Positions 45,409 to 55,989 are shown, counted from the first letter of the stretch. The stretch: DNA of 64,000 nt from Acuticoccus kalidii (GCF_021556395.1 NZ_JAKGCS010000006.1:248001-312000); one strand, 5' to 3'. Notes: a model not told the origin generated them from the letters alone. A program made the numbers and translations.

Positions 45409-46530
45409 TCAGGCCGTCGCCGCCGGGCAGAGACGAGCCGTGCCGTCGGGCTCGATTTCGGCGCGCCCGCCAAGTTCGAGCTCGACGAGCGCGGCCAGAA
45501 CCTCGCCGACCGGCAGCCCCGTCGACCGCGCGAGCGTGTCGATCGCGATGGGGGAGAGGGAGAGACTGTCGGCGATCCGTTCGATCGTGCCGGGATGCGG
45601 ATCATCCTCGAACGCCACGGGGACGGCGAAGGCGGGCGGCGGGTCTTCCGCGAACTGTCCCGTGTCCTGCTGCGGCCGCAGCGCCTGCAACACGTCCTCG
45701 GCGTCGATGGCCATCGAGGCTCCGTCGCGCAGGAGCCGCAGGCAGCCGGCGGCCCGTGGATCGAGCGGGGAGCCCGGAACGGCGAAGAGGTCGCGATTCT
45801 CGTCGAGCGCGAATCGCGCGGTGTGCAGCGCGCCGGAATTCGCCGCCGCCTCCACCACGACGACCGCTTCGGAGAGGCCCGCGATCAGCCGGTTTCGCCG
45901 GGGAAAGTCTCGCGCATAAGGCGACCAGCCGAGCGGCATTTCCGAGATCAGCGCACCGGTTCGGATGATCTCTTCGGCAAGGGCGGTGTTCGTTTCGGGC
46001 GTCGGCCGGTCGACGCCCCCCGCGAGCGCGGCGACCGTCCCGCCCGCGAGCGCGGCCTTGTGGGCCGCGGTGTCGATCCCCGTCGCGAGGCCGGAGACGA
46101 CGGCGTGGCCGTGATCCGCGAACGCCGCGGCGAGGGTGCCTGCGATCGTGGTTCCGACGCTGGAGGCTTTGCGCGCGCCGACCACGGCGATCGGCCGCCG
46201 GGTCAGGATCTCGAGATCGCCGCGCACCATCAGCACCGGCGGCGGCGCGTGGATCGCGGCGAGCGAGGGCGGGTAGCCCGGTCCGCCCAGGAACACGTGC
46301 CGCGCCCCGATCCGGTCCGCCGTCTCCACCTCCCGCAGGACCGCCCCCCGTTCCGCGATGCGGATGGGGCGCTTCAGCCCGCCCGCCGCGGCGAGCGCGG
46401 GAAGCGCGTCGAGCGCCGCGGCGGCGGTGCCGTAGCGGCCGAGCAAGGCGTGGAAGGTCGCCGCGCCGACATTCTCCGAACGGATGAGGCGCAGCCAGGC
46501 GACCGCGTCCTCTTCCGTCCGCGGGCTCAT
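45409..46530 (-). CDS. dprA: DNA-processing protein DprA
   Basis: Protects incoming single-stranded DNA during natural transformation and loads RecA. 373 aa from ATG 46530, overlapping the plsY stop by 4 nt. SAM-like N-domain ([19 protein letters not shown]), then the Rossmann-type DprA domain with [65 protein letters not shown] and [20 protein letters not shown]. The C-terminal winged-helix-like region ends at ATA. plsY-dprA is a common alphaproteobacterial pair. Confidence 0.95.
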   Translation of the reverse strand: MSPRTEEDAVAWLRLIRSENVGAATFHALLGRYGTAAAALDALPALAAAGGLKRPIRIAERGAVLREVETADRIGARHVFLGGPGYPPSLAAIHAPPPVLMVRGDLEILTRRPIAVVGARKASSVGTTIAGTLAAAFADHGHAVVSGLATGIDTAAHKAALAGGTVAALAGGVDRPTPETNTALAEEIIRTGALISEMPLGWSPYARDFPRRNRLIAGLSEAVVVVEAAANSGALHTARFALDENRDLFAVPGSPLDPRAAGCLRLLRDGASMAIDAEDVLQALRPQQDTGQFAEDPPPAFAVPVAFEDDPHPGTIERIADSLSLSPIAIDTLARSTGLPVGEVLAALVELELGGRAEIEPDGTARLCPAATA

Positions 46531-47144
46531 GATTTGCTGCCGATCCGGCTTTCCTCGCCCGCGACGAGGCGGCGGATGTTCATGCTGTGCTTGTACCAGA
46601 GGATGGCCGTCATGATGCCGAAGACCTGGGCGAGCAGATAGTCGTCGAGCCAGACGAGGACGAACGGCGTCGCCAGCGAGGCGAGCAGCGCGGCGAGCGA
46701 GGAGTACCGCGAGACGAGCGCGGTCGCGATCCAGACGGCCGCGAAGGCGAGCCCGGCCGGCCACATCGCGGCCATCAAGCAGCCGACATAGGTGGCGACC
46801 CCTTTGCCGCCGCGGAATTTCAGCCAGACCGGGAAGAGATGGCCTAGAAACGCGCCGATCGCCGCGACCGCGGCGGCCGGCTCCCCGGCAAATTTCCAAG
46901 CGACGAGGACCGGCACCGCGCCCTTGACGGCATCGAGGAGCAGTGTCAGTGCGGCAATATCTTTGCGGCCGGTGCGTAATACGTTGGTCGCGCCAATATT
47001 TCCCGAACCAATCTTGCGAACGTCGCCGAGTCCGGCGGCGCGAGTCAAAATTAATCCAAATGGAATCGATCCGCACAGGTAACTAAAAGCGAAAAAGAAG
47101 ACGAAATACGGCCATGCGTCGGCCCAGGTGATCGGATCCGGCAT
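46527..47144 (-). CDS. plsY: Glycerol-3-phosphate acyltransferase PlsY
   Basis: Membrane enzyme that transfers acyl groups from acyl-phosphate to glycerol-3-phosphate, the first step of phospholipid synthesis. The protein is 205 aa from ATG 47144; longer frames upstream lack sense. It has five membrane segments, with the conserved blocks [36 protein letters not shown] and [13 protein letters not shown], all containing the expected catalytic residues. Overlaps dprA by 4 nt. Confidence 0.95.
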   Translation of the reverse strand: MPDPITWADAWPYFVFFFAFSYLCGSIPFGLILTRAAGLGDVRKIGSGNIGATNVLRTGRKDIAALTLLLDAVKGAVPVLVAWKFAGEPAAAVAAIGAFLGHLFPVWLKFRGGKGVATYVGCLMAAMWPAGLAFAAVWIATALVSRYSSLAALLASLATPFVLVWLDDYLLAQVFGIMTAILWYKHSMNIRRLVAGEESRIGSKS

Positions 47145-47310
47145 TGAATGTCCCGATTGTGTTGCCTGTACGCCGCGATAGGTGGCTGAATATTCACCGT
47201 CTCGCAAGTCGGGCGTTGCTGCAAGCAACCATGACGGGTACACGTTAACGCGTGGGTAATGGGTGTGCGGGTCCGGGGTCCGGTCGGGGGATGGCGCGGT
47301 GCATAAGACA

Positions 47311-48975
47311 ATGGACGAGACGCTGACCCGGCGCATCGGCGTGCGCCGCGGCGAGGCGAGTGATGCGCCGTCGTCGCGGACGCCCGATTATGCCGGGCTC
47401 AACGCCTATGGCGCCGACCCCGTCCTCGTCGCCTGTCTCGAGTCCGCACTCGACGAAGCGATGGAGGACGAGCTTCAGGCCCTCGGCGCCTATTGGGGCT
47501 CGGCCGAGGCGCAGGAAGTCGCCCGCCTCGCCGCGACGCACGGGCCCACTTTGCGGCCGCTCGATTTCGAGGGACGGCGGATCGACCAGGTGGAGATCCA
47601 CCCCGCCTATCACGCGCTGATGAACCGAAGCGTCGTCTCGGGCCTCCTGTCGTGCGCCTGGGAGGAGGGGGAGGATCGCCGCCAGCACCGCCGCCGCGCC
47701 GCCGCCCTCTTTCTGACCGCGCAGTGCGAGCGGGGGCACCTCTTCCCGGTCTCGGCGACCCACACCGCGATCGCCGCGCTCGCCTACGCGACCGACCTCG
47801 AGACCGAGCTTTTCCCCCTCATCGCGAGCCGCCGTTACGACCGCCGCCCCATCCCCCTCGAGGAGAAGGACGGGGCGACCGTCACGCTCGCCCTTGCGGA
47901 GCGTGATGCCGGTCTCGACCGCACGAACATCACGATGCGCGGCGAGATGACCGCCGGCGATCGGCTCCGCGTCACCGGCGAGAAGTGGCTCGTCGCCGCT
48001 CCCAATTCCGATATGGCGCTAACCCTCTGCCGGACGAGCGAGGGCCCCACCGTCGCCATGGTCCCCCGCTTCGCGCCGGAGAACGCCGAGGCGGTGCGGA
48101 TCGACCGGCTCATGTCGGTCGGCGGTCTCGGCGCGCAGGCGCTCGCCACGATGCGTTTCGACGGGGCGCACGCCCGCCTCATCGGCGAGCCCGGCCGCGG
48201 CCTTCAGGTCATGCGCGACGTCCGCACGCTCACCCAGCTCGACGCCGTGTTGATCAGCGCCGGCGCGATGCGCGCCGCCATCGCCCGCGCCGCGCACGCC
48301 GCGCGCTACCGCCAGAGCTTCGGACGCGCGTTGATCGCGCAGCCTTTGCACGCGCGCGTCCTCGCCGATCTCGCGCTCGAAAGCGCGGCCCACACCGCGC
48401 TCGCGATGCGCCTCGCCAGCGCGTTCGACCAGGCCTTCGAGCGCGATGGCGACCATGCCCTCGCCCGCATCGTGACGCCCGCGGCGCGCATCTATGCGCT
48501 CAAGGCGGCCCCCGCCGTCCTCGCCGAAACGCGGGACGCGATGGGTGTGCTCGCCGCGGTCGACGAGCATCCCGTCGCCCGGATCGAGGCGGACCTGTCG
48601 GTCCTCGGCCAGTGGGAGGGGAGCGCCAGCGAAGCCGCGCTCGAACTCGCCGCCTTGGTGGAACGGGACCCGAATGTCCTCGCCGACGCGCTCGACGAGA
48701 TCAGCGCCGACCTCGGCAACCAGAACGGCGATATCGTCGACGATGTGGCCCGGCTCGGCGAGCGGGCGGCGGCGGATGTCTCGCTCGCCCGCGTCTTCGC
48801 CGAGCAGCTCGCGATGCTGGCCGCCGCGGGCACGATGCGGCGCAACCTGCCGCGCGTGGTGTCGGACGCCTATATCGCCTCGCGCCTGCGCGACCGGCAC
48901 CGCGTCGCCTACGGCGCGCTCGACGGCCGGTTCGATGCCGAAGCGCTGATCGACTTCATCGTTCCCGAGGGCTGA
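47311..48975 (+). CDS. Acyl-CoA dehydrogenase, AidB-like
   Basis: FAD-dependent acyl-CoA dehydrogenase-fold protein (554 aa from ATG 47311; a GTG at 47299 is possible). Layout follows E. coli AidB (about 541 aa), an alkylation-response protein: long N-domain, flavin-side block [57 protein letters not shown] and C-terminal [20 protein letters not shown]. AidB may bind DNA or protect against alkylation; true substrate is unresolved in the family. The neighbouring acyl-CoA synthetase is convergent. Confidence 0.85.
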   Translation: MDETLTRRIGVRRGEASDAPSSRTPDYAGLNAYGADPVLVACLESALDEAMEDELQALGAYWGSAEAQEVARLAATHGPTLRPLDFEGRRIDQVEIHPAYHALMNRSVVSGLLSCAWEEGEDRRQHRRRAAALFLTAQCERGHLFPVSATHTAIAALAYATDLETELFPLIASRRYDRRPIPLEEKDGATVTLALAERDAGLDRTNITMRGEMTAGDRLRVTGEKWLVAAPNSDMALTLCRTSEGPTVAMVPRFAPENAEAVRIDRLMSVGGLGAQALATMRFDGAHARLIGEPGRGLQVMRDVRTLTQLDAVLISAGAMRAAIARAAHAARYRQSFGRALIAQPLHARVLADLALESAAHTALAMRLASAFDQAFERDGDHALARIVTPAARIYALKAAPAVLAETRDAMGVLAAVDEHPVARIEADLSVLGQWEGSASEAALELAALVERDPNVLADALDEISADLGNQNGDIVDDVARLGERAAADVSLARVFAEQLAMLAAAGTMRRNLPRVVSDAYIASRLRDRHRVAYGALDGRFDAEALIDFIVPEG

Positions 48976-48983
48976 TCCCCCGG

Positions 48984-50561
48984 TCAGCGGAAGTGCCGAC
49001 GGATCACCTTTCCGGTGGTCGTGAGGGGGATCTCGTCCACGAACTCCACGATGCGCGGATATTCGTGCGCCGACAGGCGTTCGCGCACATGGGCCTGGAT
49101 CCCGGCCTTCATCGCCTCGTCGGAAGGGGCGCCGGGCCGGAGCTTCACGAAGGCGGCGACGACCTCGCCTCGGATCGAATCCGGCCGGCCGACCACCGCG
49201 GCGAGCGAGATTTCGGGATGCCCGGCGAGGCAATCCTCGATCTCGCCCGGCCCGATCCGATAGCCCGACGAGTTGATCACGTCATCGTCGCGCCCGACGA
49301 AGGTGATGCCGTCCGGTCCGGCGATCCCCTGATCGCCCGTCATCAGCCACGGGCCGCGGAATTTGTCGGCCGTCGCCTCGTCATTGCGCCAATAGCCGAG
49401 AAACGTGACGGGATCGGGCGCGGCGATGGCGATCGTTCCCTGCTCGCCCTCGGCGAGGGGCGTGCCGTCCTCGTCGACGATCGCGACGCGGTGGCCCGGA
49501 ACCGGCCGGCCGATCACGCCGGGCGCGGCGATGCCCCAGCGCCGGCAGCTCGACAGGACGAGATTGCACTCGGTCTGCCCATAAAACTCGTTGATCGTGA
49601 GGCCGAGATGCTCGCGCGCCCAATGGAAGGTCACCGCGCCGAGCTGTTCGCCGCCCGAGCCGACGGACCGCAGCCGCACCGTCGGCCGTGTGTCGCGCAT
49701 CATGCGCAGCGCCGTCGGGGGAATGAAGGCGTTCACCACGCCGGCGCGCTCGATCCAGTCGAGCGCCTCGTCCGGCTCGAAACGCTGGTTGCGCTGGGCG
49801 ACGACCGGCACCCCCATCATCAGCCCCGGCAAGAGGACGTTGAGGAGACCGCCCGCCCAGGCCCAATCCGCCGGGGTCCAAAGTCGGTCCCCGTCCTGCG
49901 GCATCAGATCGTGGTGCATCTGGACGCCCGGAACATGGCCGATCAGCACGCGGTGGCCATGCAGCACGCCCTTCGGCTGGCCGGTAGTGCCGGAGGTGAA
50001 GATCATCATCGCCGGATCGTCCGGCTGCGTGGCGACGGACGCGAAGCGGTCGCTCGCTCTGTCGAGGAGGGGGGCGAGGGCGGTGGCGTTCGGGGCGGGT
50101 CCGTCGATCGTGAGGATGCGCGCGGCGAGCGGCGGCATCCGCTCCGCGCCGGCGACGGTCGTCGCGATCACCGAGACACCGGCATGATCGACCCGGTACG
50201 CGATTGCGTCGGGCCCGAACACGGCGGCGAGCGGTACGGCGATCGCCCCCATCCGGTAGATGGCGAGATGGGTGACCACCGTTTCGAGGCATTGGCCGAG
50301 ATGCACCGCGACCCGGTCGCCGCGCGCCACGCCCAGTGCCGCGAGAACGTTCGCCATCCGGTTGGTCGCGGCCGCGAGCGCGCCATAGGAGACCGCGCGC
50401 GGCGCGCCCCGCTCATCGGGGACGATCAGGGCGGTCTTGTCCGGCGCATGGGCGGCCCAGGCGAAGCAGCAGGCCTCGGCGATGTTGAACGCGGACGGCT
50501 GCGGCCAGCGAAAGCGGGCCATAGCCGCGTCGTAGGAGGCGAACGCGGCGAGGTAGATCAC
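48984..50561 (-). CDS. Acyl-CoA synthetase (AMP-binding), ACSM/acetate-type
   Basis: Adenylate-forming CoA ligase (525 aa from GTG 50561; a TTG 18 nt earlier is open). AMP-binding P-loop MMIFTSGTTGQPKGV, NEFYGQTECNLV, TGDQGIAGPDGITFVGRDDDVINSSGYR (hinge) and the catalytic Lys in PLTTTGKVIRR. It resembles medium-chain or benzoate/acetate-type ligases. On the same strand, 123 nt downstream of a LivG-like ATPase gene. Confidence 0.9.
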   Translation of the reverse strand: MIYLAAFASYDAAMARFRWPQPSAFNIAEACCFAWAAHAPDKTALIVPDERGAPRAVSYGALAAATNRMANVLAALGVARGDRVAVHLGQCLETVVTHLAIYRMGAIAVPLAAVFGPDAIAYRVDHAGVSVIATTVAGAERMPPLAARILTIDGPAPNATALAPLLDRASDRFASVATQPDDPAMMIFTSGTTGQPKGVLHGHRVLIGHVPGVQMHHDLMPQDGDRLWTPADWAWAGGLLNVLLPGLMMGVPVVAQRNQRFEPDEALDWIERAGVVNAFIPPTALRMMRDTRPTVRLRSVGSGGEQLGAVTFHWAREHLGLTINEFYGQTECNLVLSSCRRWGIAAPGVIGRPVPGHRVAIVDEDGTPLAEGEQGTIAIAAPDPVTFLGYWRNDEATADKFRGPWLMTGDQGIAGPDGITFVGRDDDVINSSGYRIGPGEIEDCLAGHPEISLAAVVGRPDSIRGEVVAAFVKLRPGAPSDEAMKAGIQAHVRERLSAHEYPRIVEFVDEIPLTTTGKVIRRHFR

Positions 50562-50684
50562 GGGACGAAACCTTCGCAAGGGCTGGCCGGGACGGGCGGC
50601 CGTCCGGCGAGACGGCCTTCGCGCAACCCTATAGGGGGATCAGGGGGCGGGATCATCCTCGATGTACGCTGCGCATGCCGGCCG

Positions 50685-51509
50685 TCAGTGGGGCACGCCG
50701 AGATAGGCGTCGATGACGTTTTGATCGCGCCGCACCTCGTCGGGCGTGCCGTCGGCGATCTTCTCGCCATAATCGAGCACGACGACGCGGTCCGAAATGT
50801 CCATCACGACGCCCATATCGTGCTCGATGAGGGCGATGGTGGTGCCGAACTCCTCACGCACGTCGAGAATGAAGCGGCACATGTCTTCCTTCTCCTCGAC
50901 GTTCATGCCCGCCATCGGCTCGTCGAGGAGGAGGAGGTCGGGCTCCATCGCGAGCGCCCGGCCGAGCTCCACCCGCTTCTGGAGGCCGTAGGGAAGCCGC
51001 CCGACGGACGTCTTGCGGATCGCTTCGATCTCCAGAAAATCGATAATGTCCTCCACCCGCCGGCGGTGCGCGACCTCCTCCTCGAGCGCCGGACCGACGC
51101 GCAAGAGCTGCCAGAAAAAGCCGCGATGCATCTTGAGCGTCCGGCCGGACATGATGTTGTCGAGCGTCGTCATCCCCTTGAAGAGGGCGACATTCTGGAA
51201 GGTCCGCGCGATCCCGCTCGCCGCGGCCTGGTAGGGCCGCATCCGCCGGCGGGGGACGCCTTTGTAGGTGATCGTCCCCTCTTGCGGATAATAGAAGCCG
51301 TTGATCACGTTGAGCATCGACGTCTTCCCGGCGCCGTTGGGGCCGATGATGGCGCGGATCTCGCCTTTCCGAATATCGAGCGAGACCCCGCGGATCGCCT
51401 TCACGCCGCCGAACGAGAGGGAAACGTCGCGCACATCGAGAAGCGGAGGCGCGCTTGCCATCTGTGGTGGTATGGCGGTCCGCGTGTCGTCGAGCGCGTC
51501 GATGGCCAT
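50685..51509 (-). CDS. ABC transporter ATP-binding protein, LivG type
   Basis: ATPase of the branched-chain amino acid/amide transporter (HAAT) class, 274 aa from ATG 51509 with AGGGGGA upstream. Walker A GPNGAGKTSML, Q-loop region ARTFQNVALFKGMTTLDNIM, signature LPYGLQKRVELGRAL, Walker B LLLLDEPMAGM and H-loop LIEHDMG are intact, and the C-terminal extension GTPDEVRRDQNVIDAYLG is typical of LivG. In many alphaproteobacteria this subtype is clustered with livH, livM, livF, a binding protein and acyl-CoA synthetases. Here only the synthetases are present, so the partners must be elsewhere or lost. The substrate may be an aromatic or acyl compound rather than an amino acid. Confidence 0.9.
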   Translation of the reverse strand: MAIDALDDTRTAIPPQMASAPPLLDVRDVSLSFGGVKAIRGVSLDIRKGEIRAIIGPNGAGKTSMLNVINGFYYPQEGTITYKGVPRRRMRPYQAAASGIARTFQNVALFKGMTTLDNIMSGRTLKMHRGFFWQLLRVGPALEEEVAHRRRVEDIIDFLEIEAIRKTSVGRLPYGLQKRVELGRALAMEPDLLLLDEPMAGMNVEEKEDMCRFILDVREEFGTTIALIEHDMGVVMDISDRVVVLDYGEKIADGTPDEVRRDQNVIDAYLGVPH

Positions 51510-51680
51510 CACCCGTTATTCCCCCTGAAGGCCGCGATGATCGTTGAAGTTTATCGCGTCGTATCCGGCCCGTTGGGCCAAGTTTGCCAGTGCGGCGTCC
51601 ACCGTCAAGAGCGTGAGGGATCGGACGCCGCCGGCGCGGGGAGGCGCGGGGAGGCAGGGGAGGCGGGGGGATGGGGCGCC

Positions 51681-52436
51681 CTATGCCGGATGCTTCTGCG
51701 CGGCGTCGATCCGGCGTTTGCGGCGGGCGAAGATGTTGAGCACCTCGACGAGGCTCGAAAAGGCCATCGCGGCGTAGACATAGCCCTTCGGCACGTGGAA
51801 GCCGAAACCGTCGGCGATCAGCGTCATCCCGATCATGAGCAGGAAGCCGAGGGCGAGCATGACGACCGTCGGGTTCCGCTCCAGGAAGCGCGAGAGCGGG
51901 CCGGCGGCGGCGAGCATGGTGCCGACGGCGATCACGACGGCCACCACCATGATGCCGATCTCATCGGTCATCCCGACGGCGGTGATGATGGAGTCCAGCG
52001 AGAAGACGAGGTCGAGGAGCAGGATCTGCACGACCACCGCCCCCATCGTCGCCGTCACCGCCTTGCCCATCATGCCCTCTTTCGCGTCCTCCGGGTCGAC
52101 CGAATGGTGGATCTCGGTGGTCGCCTTCCAGACGAGGAAGAGGCCGCCCGCGATGAGGACGAGATCGCGATAGGTGAAGGCGTGGTCGAACAGCTCGAAC
52201 ACCGGCTGGGTGAGGTGCACGATCACGAAGACCAGCGAGAGGAGCACGAGCCGTAGAATGAGCGCGAGGCCGATGCCGATCCGCCGCGCCGACGCCCGCT
52301 GCGCCTCGGGCAGCTTGTTGGTGATGAGCGAGATGAACACGAGATTGTCGATCCCGAGGATGATCTCCATCGCAATCAGGGTGACGAGCGCCGCGTAGGT
52401 GGTGGGATCGGAGAGGAAGGCGAAAAACTCGGTCAT
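51681..52436 (-). CDS. TerC family integral membrane protein
   Basis: Membrane protein (251 aa from ATG 52436) with about seven hydrophobic segments and the two conserved acidic TerC motifs: [19 protein letters not shown] and [18 protein letters not shown]. TerC proteins are linked to tellurite resistance, and YkoY/Alx relatives export manganese during cotranslational metalation. No ter operon is nearby, so a manganese or envelope role is more likely than tellurite resistance. The stretch between it and the LivG gene (51510-51680) shows only GGGGAGGC-type short repeats at 51644-51668. Confidence 0.93.
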   Translation of the reverse strand: MTEFFAFLSDPTTYAALVTLIAMEIILGIDNLVFISLITNKLPEAQRASARRIGIGLALILRLVLLSLVFVIVHLTQPVFELFDHAFTYRDLVLIAGGLFLVWKATTEIHHSVDPEDAKEGMMGKAVTATMGAVVVQILLLDLVFSLDSIITAVGMTDEIGIMVVAVVIAVGTMLAAAGPLSRFLERNPTVVMLALGFLLMIGMTLIADGFGFHVPKGYVYAAMAFSSLVEVLNIFARRKRRIDAAQKHPA

Positions 52437-52537
52437 CGAAGGCCCATTCGTGTTCAACGGTTCGCGAACAGGACTGAGCTAGAGCGTCGCAGCGACGAAA
52501 CAATGCACCCGCGCCGCGATCACCACGCTTTCGCGCC

Positions 52538-54517
52538 TCAGGCGGCGGCTTTGGCGCGGCTGGTCGTGGTCTCGGCGTCGTGGATCGCGACGGTCGCCTG
52601 GATGAGCCCCTTCCGTCCGTCCTCGAAGGTGACTTCGGTCGAGATGAAGCAGTCCGTCTTGCCGCCATAAAGCGCCTCGACCAGCGGGGCGTAGCGCTCG
52701 GCGACGAAGGCGCGGCGGACCTTCTGGGTGCGGGTGAGTTCGCCGTCGTCGGCGTCGAGCTCTTTGTGGAGGACGAGGAAGCGGCGGATCTGCATCCCGG
52801 CCATCTGCGGGTCGTCCGCAAGCGCGCGGTTGGTCGCGGCGACATGGGCGCGGATCGTCTCCGCGACGCGGGGGTGCTGCGCGAGCTCCTGATAGGAGGC
52901 GTAGGCGATGTTGTTGCGCTCGGCCCAGTTGCCGACGGCGATGAGATCGATATTCAGCATCGCCGTGACGAAGTCGCGGCCGTCCCCGTAGGTCACGGCC
53001 TCACGGATTTCGGGAAAGAATTTCAGTTTGTTTTCGAGATATTTGGGCGCGAAAAGCGAGCCGTCGGTGAGGCGGCCGACGTCTTTGGCGCGATCGATGA
53101 TCTTGAGCTGGCCGTCCGGCTCGAAGATGCCGGCATCGCCGGTCTTGACGAAACCGTCCTCTGTGAGGGCCTCGACCGTCTTGTCGGCCGCCTTGAAATA
53201 GCCGGTGAACATGCCCGGCGACTTGAACAGAACCTCGCCCTTGTCGGCGAGCTTGATCGTGACGCCCGTCATCGCGGGGCCGACCGTGTCGGCGCGAACG
53301 GCGCCGTCGGCCTGGGCGGTGATGTAGAGAAACGCCTCGGTCTGGCCGTAGAGCTGTTTGAGGTTGATGCCGAGCGAGCGGAAAAACGAGAAGAGATCCG
53401 GCCCGATCGCCTCGCCCGCCGTGTACGCCGTCCGAATTCGGCTGAAGCCGAGGACGTTCTTCAGCGGGCCGTAGACGAGCCGTTCGCCGAGCCAATAAGC
53501 GATGCGGCCCGGCAGCGGCACCGGCCGCCCGTCGAGGATCGCCTCGCCATGGCGTTTGGCGACGCGCATGAAGTGGTGGAACATCGCCCGCTTCGGCCGG
53601 CTCGCATCCTCCATGCGGATGAGGACGCGGGTGAGGAGGCTCTCGAACACGCGCGGCGGCGCGAAATAGAAGGTCGGCCCGATCTCGCGGAGATCTTGCT
53701 GCACTGTGTCCGGGCTTTCCGGGCACGCCATGCAGAACCCCGCGACGAGGCCTTGCGCATAATTGAGATAATGATCGCCCACCCAGGCGAGCGGCAGATA
53801 GGCGAGCACCTCGTCGCGCTCGCTGATATGGTCGAACGCGGCGGTGTCGCGCGCGGCGGCGACGGCGCCGGCGGCCGGCAACACGACGCCCTTCGACTGG
53901 CCGGTGGTGCCGGAGGTGTAGAGGATCGTCGACGGATCGTCCCCCGAGGCGGCCATGATGCGCCGCTCCCAACTCGCGGCGAGTTTGGGGTCGGTGGCGA
54001 GCCGGTCGGCGCCGATCGCCTGGACGGCGCTGAAGGCGTGGAGGTGCTCGGGATCGTAGTCGCGCAGGCCGCGCGGCTCGTCATAGATCAGCGTCTTCAG
54101 CTTCGGCAGCCGCTCCTGCTCGCCGAGACATTTGTCGACCTGCTCCTGGTCCTGGCAGACGGCGAAGCTTGCGTCGGCATGGTCGAGAACGAAGGCCATC
54201 TCCTCGGCGACGGCGTCGGAATAGACCGGGACGGGGATCGCCTGGAGCGACTGGGCGGCGACGAAGGTCCAATAAAGGCGCGGACGGTTGCCGCCGATGA
54301 TCGCGACCGTGTCACCTCGTTTGACGCCGAGCGCTTCGAGACCGAGGGCGAAGCGCATCACCTCGTCTTTCATCTGCGCCCAGGTCCAGGTCCGCCAGAT
54401 GCCGAGATCCTTCTGCCGCATCGCCGGCCGGTCGGCCCGCCGGCGCGCATTGTCGAGCAGAAGCTTCGGGAAGGTGTCCCCCTCGGCCTGTTCGGGCGGA
54501 TGCGGGCGGCTCTCCAT
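52538..54517 (-). CDS. Long-chain acyl-CoA synthetase (AMP-binding)
   Basis: Adenylate-forming ligase (659 aa from ATG 54517 with GGGGA 6 nt upstream; an in-frame start 45 nt earlier is possible). P-loop DDPSTILYTSGTTGQSKGVV, FLYITAQ / KQLYGQTEAF block, VKTGDAGIFEPDGQLKIIDR and a C-terminal domain KVRRAFVAERYAPLVEALYG. The long form with such a C-terminus is the type that accompanies LivG-like transporters in alphaproteobacteria. It lies upstream of terC on the same strand, 101 nt away. Activates long-chain or aromatic acids; specificity not readable. Confidence 0.9.
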   Translation of the reverse strand: MESRPHPPEQAEGDTFPKLLLDNARRRADRPAMRQKDLGIWRTWTWAQMKDEVMRFALGLEALGVKRGDTVAIIGGNRPRLYWTFVAAQSLQAIPVPVYSDAVAEEMAFVLDHADASFAVCQDQEQVDKCLGEQERLPKLKTLIYDEPRGLRDYDPEHLHAFSAVQAIGADRLATDPKLAASWERRIMAASGDDPSTILYTSGTTGQSKGVVLPAAGAVAAARDTAAFDHISERDEVLAYLPLAWVGDHYLNYAQGLVAGFCMACPESPDTVQQDLREIGPTFYFAPPRVFESLLTRVLIRMEDASRPKRAMFHHFMRVAKRHGEAILDGRPVPLPGRIAYWLGERLVYGPLKNVLGFSRIRTAYTAGEAIGPDLFSFFRSLGINLKQLYGQTEAFLYITAQADGAVRADTVGPAMTGVTIKLADKGEVLFKSPGMFTGYFKAADKTVEALTEDGFVKTGDAGIFEPDGQLKIIDRAKDVGRLTDGSLFAPKYLENKLKFFPEIREAVTYGDGRDFVTAMLNIDLIAVGNWAERNNIAYASYQELAQHPRVAETIRAHVAATNRALADDPQMAGMQIRRFLVLHKELDADDGELTRTQKVRRAFVAERYAPLVEALYGGKTDCFISTEVTFEDGRKGLIQATVAIHDAETTTSRAKAAA

Positions 54518-54634
54518 GGCGGCGTCCCCGAGCGTGTTCTTGTCGTTGCAACCATAGAGCACAAAATCGCGGGCCGATCATCCGCCCTTTAGAGTTTCCT
54601 GCGAGAAAAGGGCGGGATCCTCCGTGAGGCTGCG

Positions 54635-55144
54635 ATGATCAAACTGGCGCTCGAAAACTTCACTCTGACGCTGTTTCTGGTCGGCCTCGTCGCCGGTCTC
54701 GTCGTCTTCCTGGCGGGGAGGGCGCGCACCGGGCACGCGCTCGCCGAGGCGATGCTTGCGACGTTCCTGTTCTTCTCGGTCGGCGTCAGCTATCTCTACA
54801 ACTTCGTGATGCACACCGTCTTCGGGGAGATCGCGGCCCGGTTCATCGGCTGGGAGCAGAGCCCGTTTCAGGCGGAGGTGGGCTTTGCGAGCCTCGGCTT
54901 CGCGGCGGTCGGCGTCTTCGCGACATGGTCCGGCTTTTCGGCGCGCGTGGCGGCTGTCCTCGGTCCGGCGCTTTTTATGCTCGGCGCCGCGGGCGGGCAC
55001 ATCCGGCAGATGATCGTCGCGGACAATTTCGCGCCGGGCAATGCCGGGGTTATTTTCTATACGGATATCGGCTTTGCCTTTGTCGGCGCGGCACTTCTCG
55101 TGTGGTGGTGGCGCACGCGGCCGACGTCAGGCGTCCGCCTTTAA
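54635..55144 (+). CDS. DUF6790 family membrane protein
   Basis: 169-aa protein with four or five membrane segments (about residues 8-26, 37-58, 83-100, 105-120, 140-160) and conserved polar positions HTVFGEIAARFIGWEQSPFQ and GAAGGHIRQMIVADNFAPGN. Matches the DUF6790 family in style; function unknown. Divergent from the acyl-CoA synthetase gene, and convergent with the DUF3775 gene. Confidence 0.72.
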   Translation: MIKLALENFTLTLFLVGLVAGLVVFLAGRARTGHALAEAMLATFLFFSVGVSYLYNFVMHTVFGEIAARFIGWEQSPFQAEVGFASLGFAAVGVFATWSGFSARVAAVLGPALFMLGAAGGHIRQMIVADNFAPGNAGVIFYTDIGFAFVGAALLVWWWRTRPTSGVRL

Positions 55145-55201
55145 GGCGCGTTTCGGCAAAGGGGCGCGCCGCCTTGCGGCGCGGCGCGCGGGGGACGGCG
55201 C

Positions 55202-55221
55202 CGGCGGGTTTTCACCCGCCG
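55202..55221 (+). terminator. Hairpin between convergent genes
   Basis: CGGCGGGT/ACCCGCCG forms an 8-bp stem with loop TTTC. Another GC-rich hairpin (CGCGCCGC/GCGGCGCG) lies just before at about 55164-55185. Position between the convergent DUF6790 and DUF3775 genes suits a bidirectional terminator, though T-runs are lacking. Confidence 0.4.
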
Positions 55222-55258
55222 CGTGACGTTCGCAGGACGAAGACACGACCCGCCGGCT

Positions 55259-55720
55259 TTATTCCGGCTGATCGCGCCGCCAATCTTCGTAGGAATCCAG
55301 CCCGGTCTCGAGATAGCTGGGAAAGATATCGATCTCGAACAGGCGATGGCTCGCCGGGCCGCTGTGCTGCGCTTTCGCGTCGCGAATGGCGGTTTTGAGG
55401 TCGGACGGCTCATAATCGCCGCGGCCGATATAAGTGAGGGCGAGAAGCTCCGCCTGCTCGTCGACATTCAGCGAGTCGATCATCGCGGCGACCTCCTCGC
55501 GCGTGCCGTCGACGTCCTCGTCCTCCTCGGCGAGTGCGGCGTCGGAGCGCTCATAGCCCGTGCCGGCGTCGAGCTCGGTCTCGATCTCCGGCTCGTCGTC
55601 CTCCGCGTCGGGCATTTCGAACACCACGGCGCTCGCCTTCGCGACGATGAGGCGAACGAGATCGGGATCGACATTGAGGTCGAGGTCCGCATTCTCCTCG
55701 CCGCTCTCCTCTACGCTCAT
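55259..55720 (-). CDS. DUF3775 domain-containing protein
   Basis: Acidic, soluble 153-aa protein of an alphaproteobacterial family without known function. It opens LDLNVDPDLVRLIVAKASAV; an acidic linker follows, then IDSLNVDEQAELLALTYIGR, DLKTAIRDAKAQ and a C-terminal PSYLETGLD. Length normal. Overlaps the preceding small gene by 4 nt, so the two form a small operon. Confidence 0.8.
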   Translation of the reverse strand: MSVEESGEENADLDLNVDPDLVRLIVAKASAVVFEMPDAEDDEPEIETELDAGTGYERSDAALAEEDEDVDGTREEVAAMIDSLNVDEQAELLALTYIGRGDYEPSDLKTAIRDAKAQHSGPASHRLFEIDIFPSYLETGLDSYEDWRRDQPE

Positions 55721-55989
55721 CGCTTGGCCTCCTTGGCCTTCTTGTCGGTGCTGTAGCGATTGCCTTTGCCGAGCTCAGCTTTTGCCCGGACGTCCTTGTC
55801 CGTCAACTTGGCGCTTTCGACGGGATCGGCGTCCGGCGTCAATTTGGCGTCGGGCATGACCTGGCGCTCGTTGCGCACGCTCTCCTGATCGTCGCCCTGA
55901 AGCGCGTTGCGCCCCATGATGTCGCCGGCGAGATCCTCTTCCGAGGGCATGCCTTTGTTGGGATCCTTGGATGGGTTGGAACGGGCCAT
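55717..55989 (-). CDS. Small hydrophilic hypothetical protein
   Basis: 90-aa protein from ATG 55989, very rich in Asp, Lys, Glu and Asn, with no hydrophobic segment and little predicted order (ARSNPSKDPNKGMPSEEDLA). Such short disordered proteins are commonly found in alphaproteobacteria beside DUF3775 genes. Its ATGA-type overlap with the downstream gene supports that it is translated. Function unknown. Confidence 0.65.
   Translation of the reverse strand: MARSNPSKDPNKGMPSEEDLAGDIMGRNALQGDDQESVRNERQVMPDAKLTPDADPVESAKLTDKDVRAKAELGKGNRYSTDKKAKEAKR

Noticed and set aside
47985..52256. A 1,423-codon open frame on the plus strand
   Set aside because: It runs over three or four real genes on both strands (AidB-like, acyl-CoA synthetase, LivG-like, TerC), is Arg/Asp/His-rich and matches no protein style. 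It is a high-GC shadow frame.
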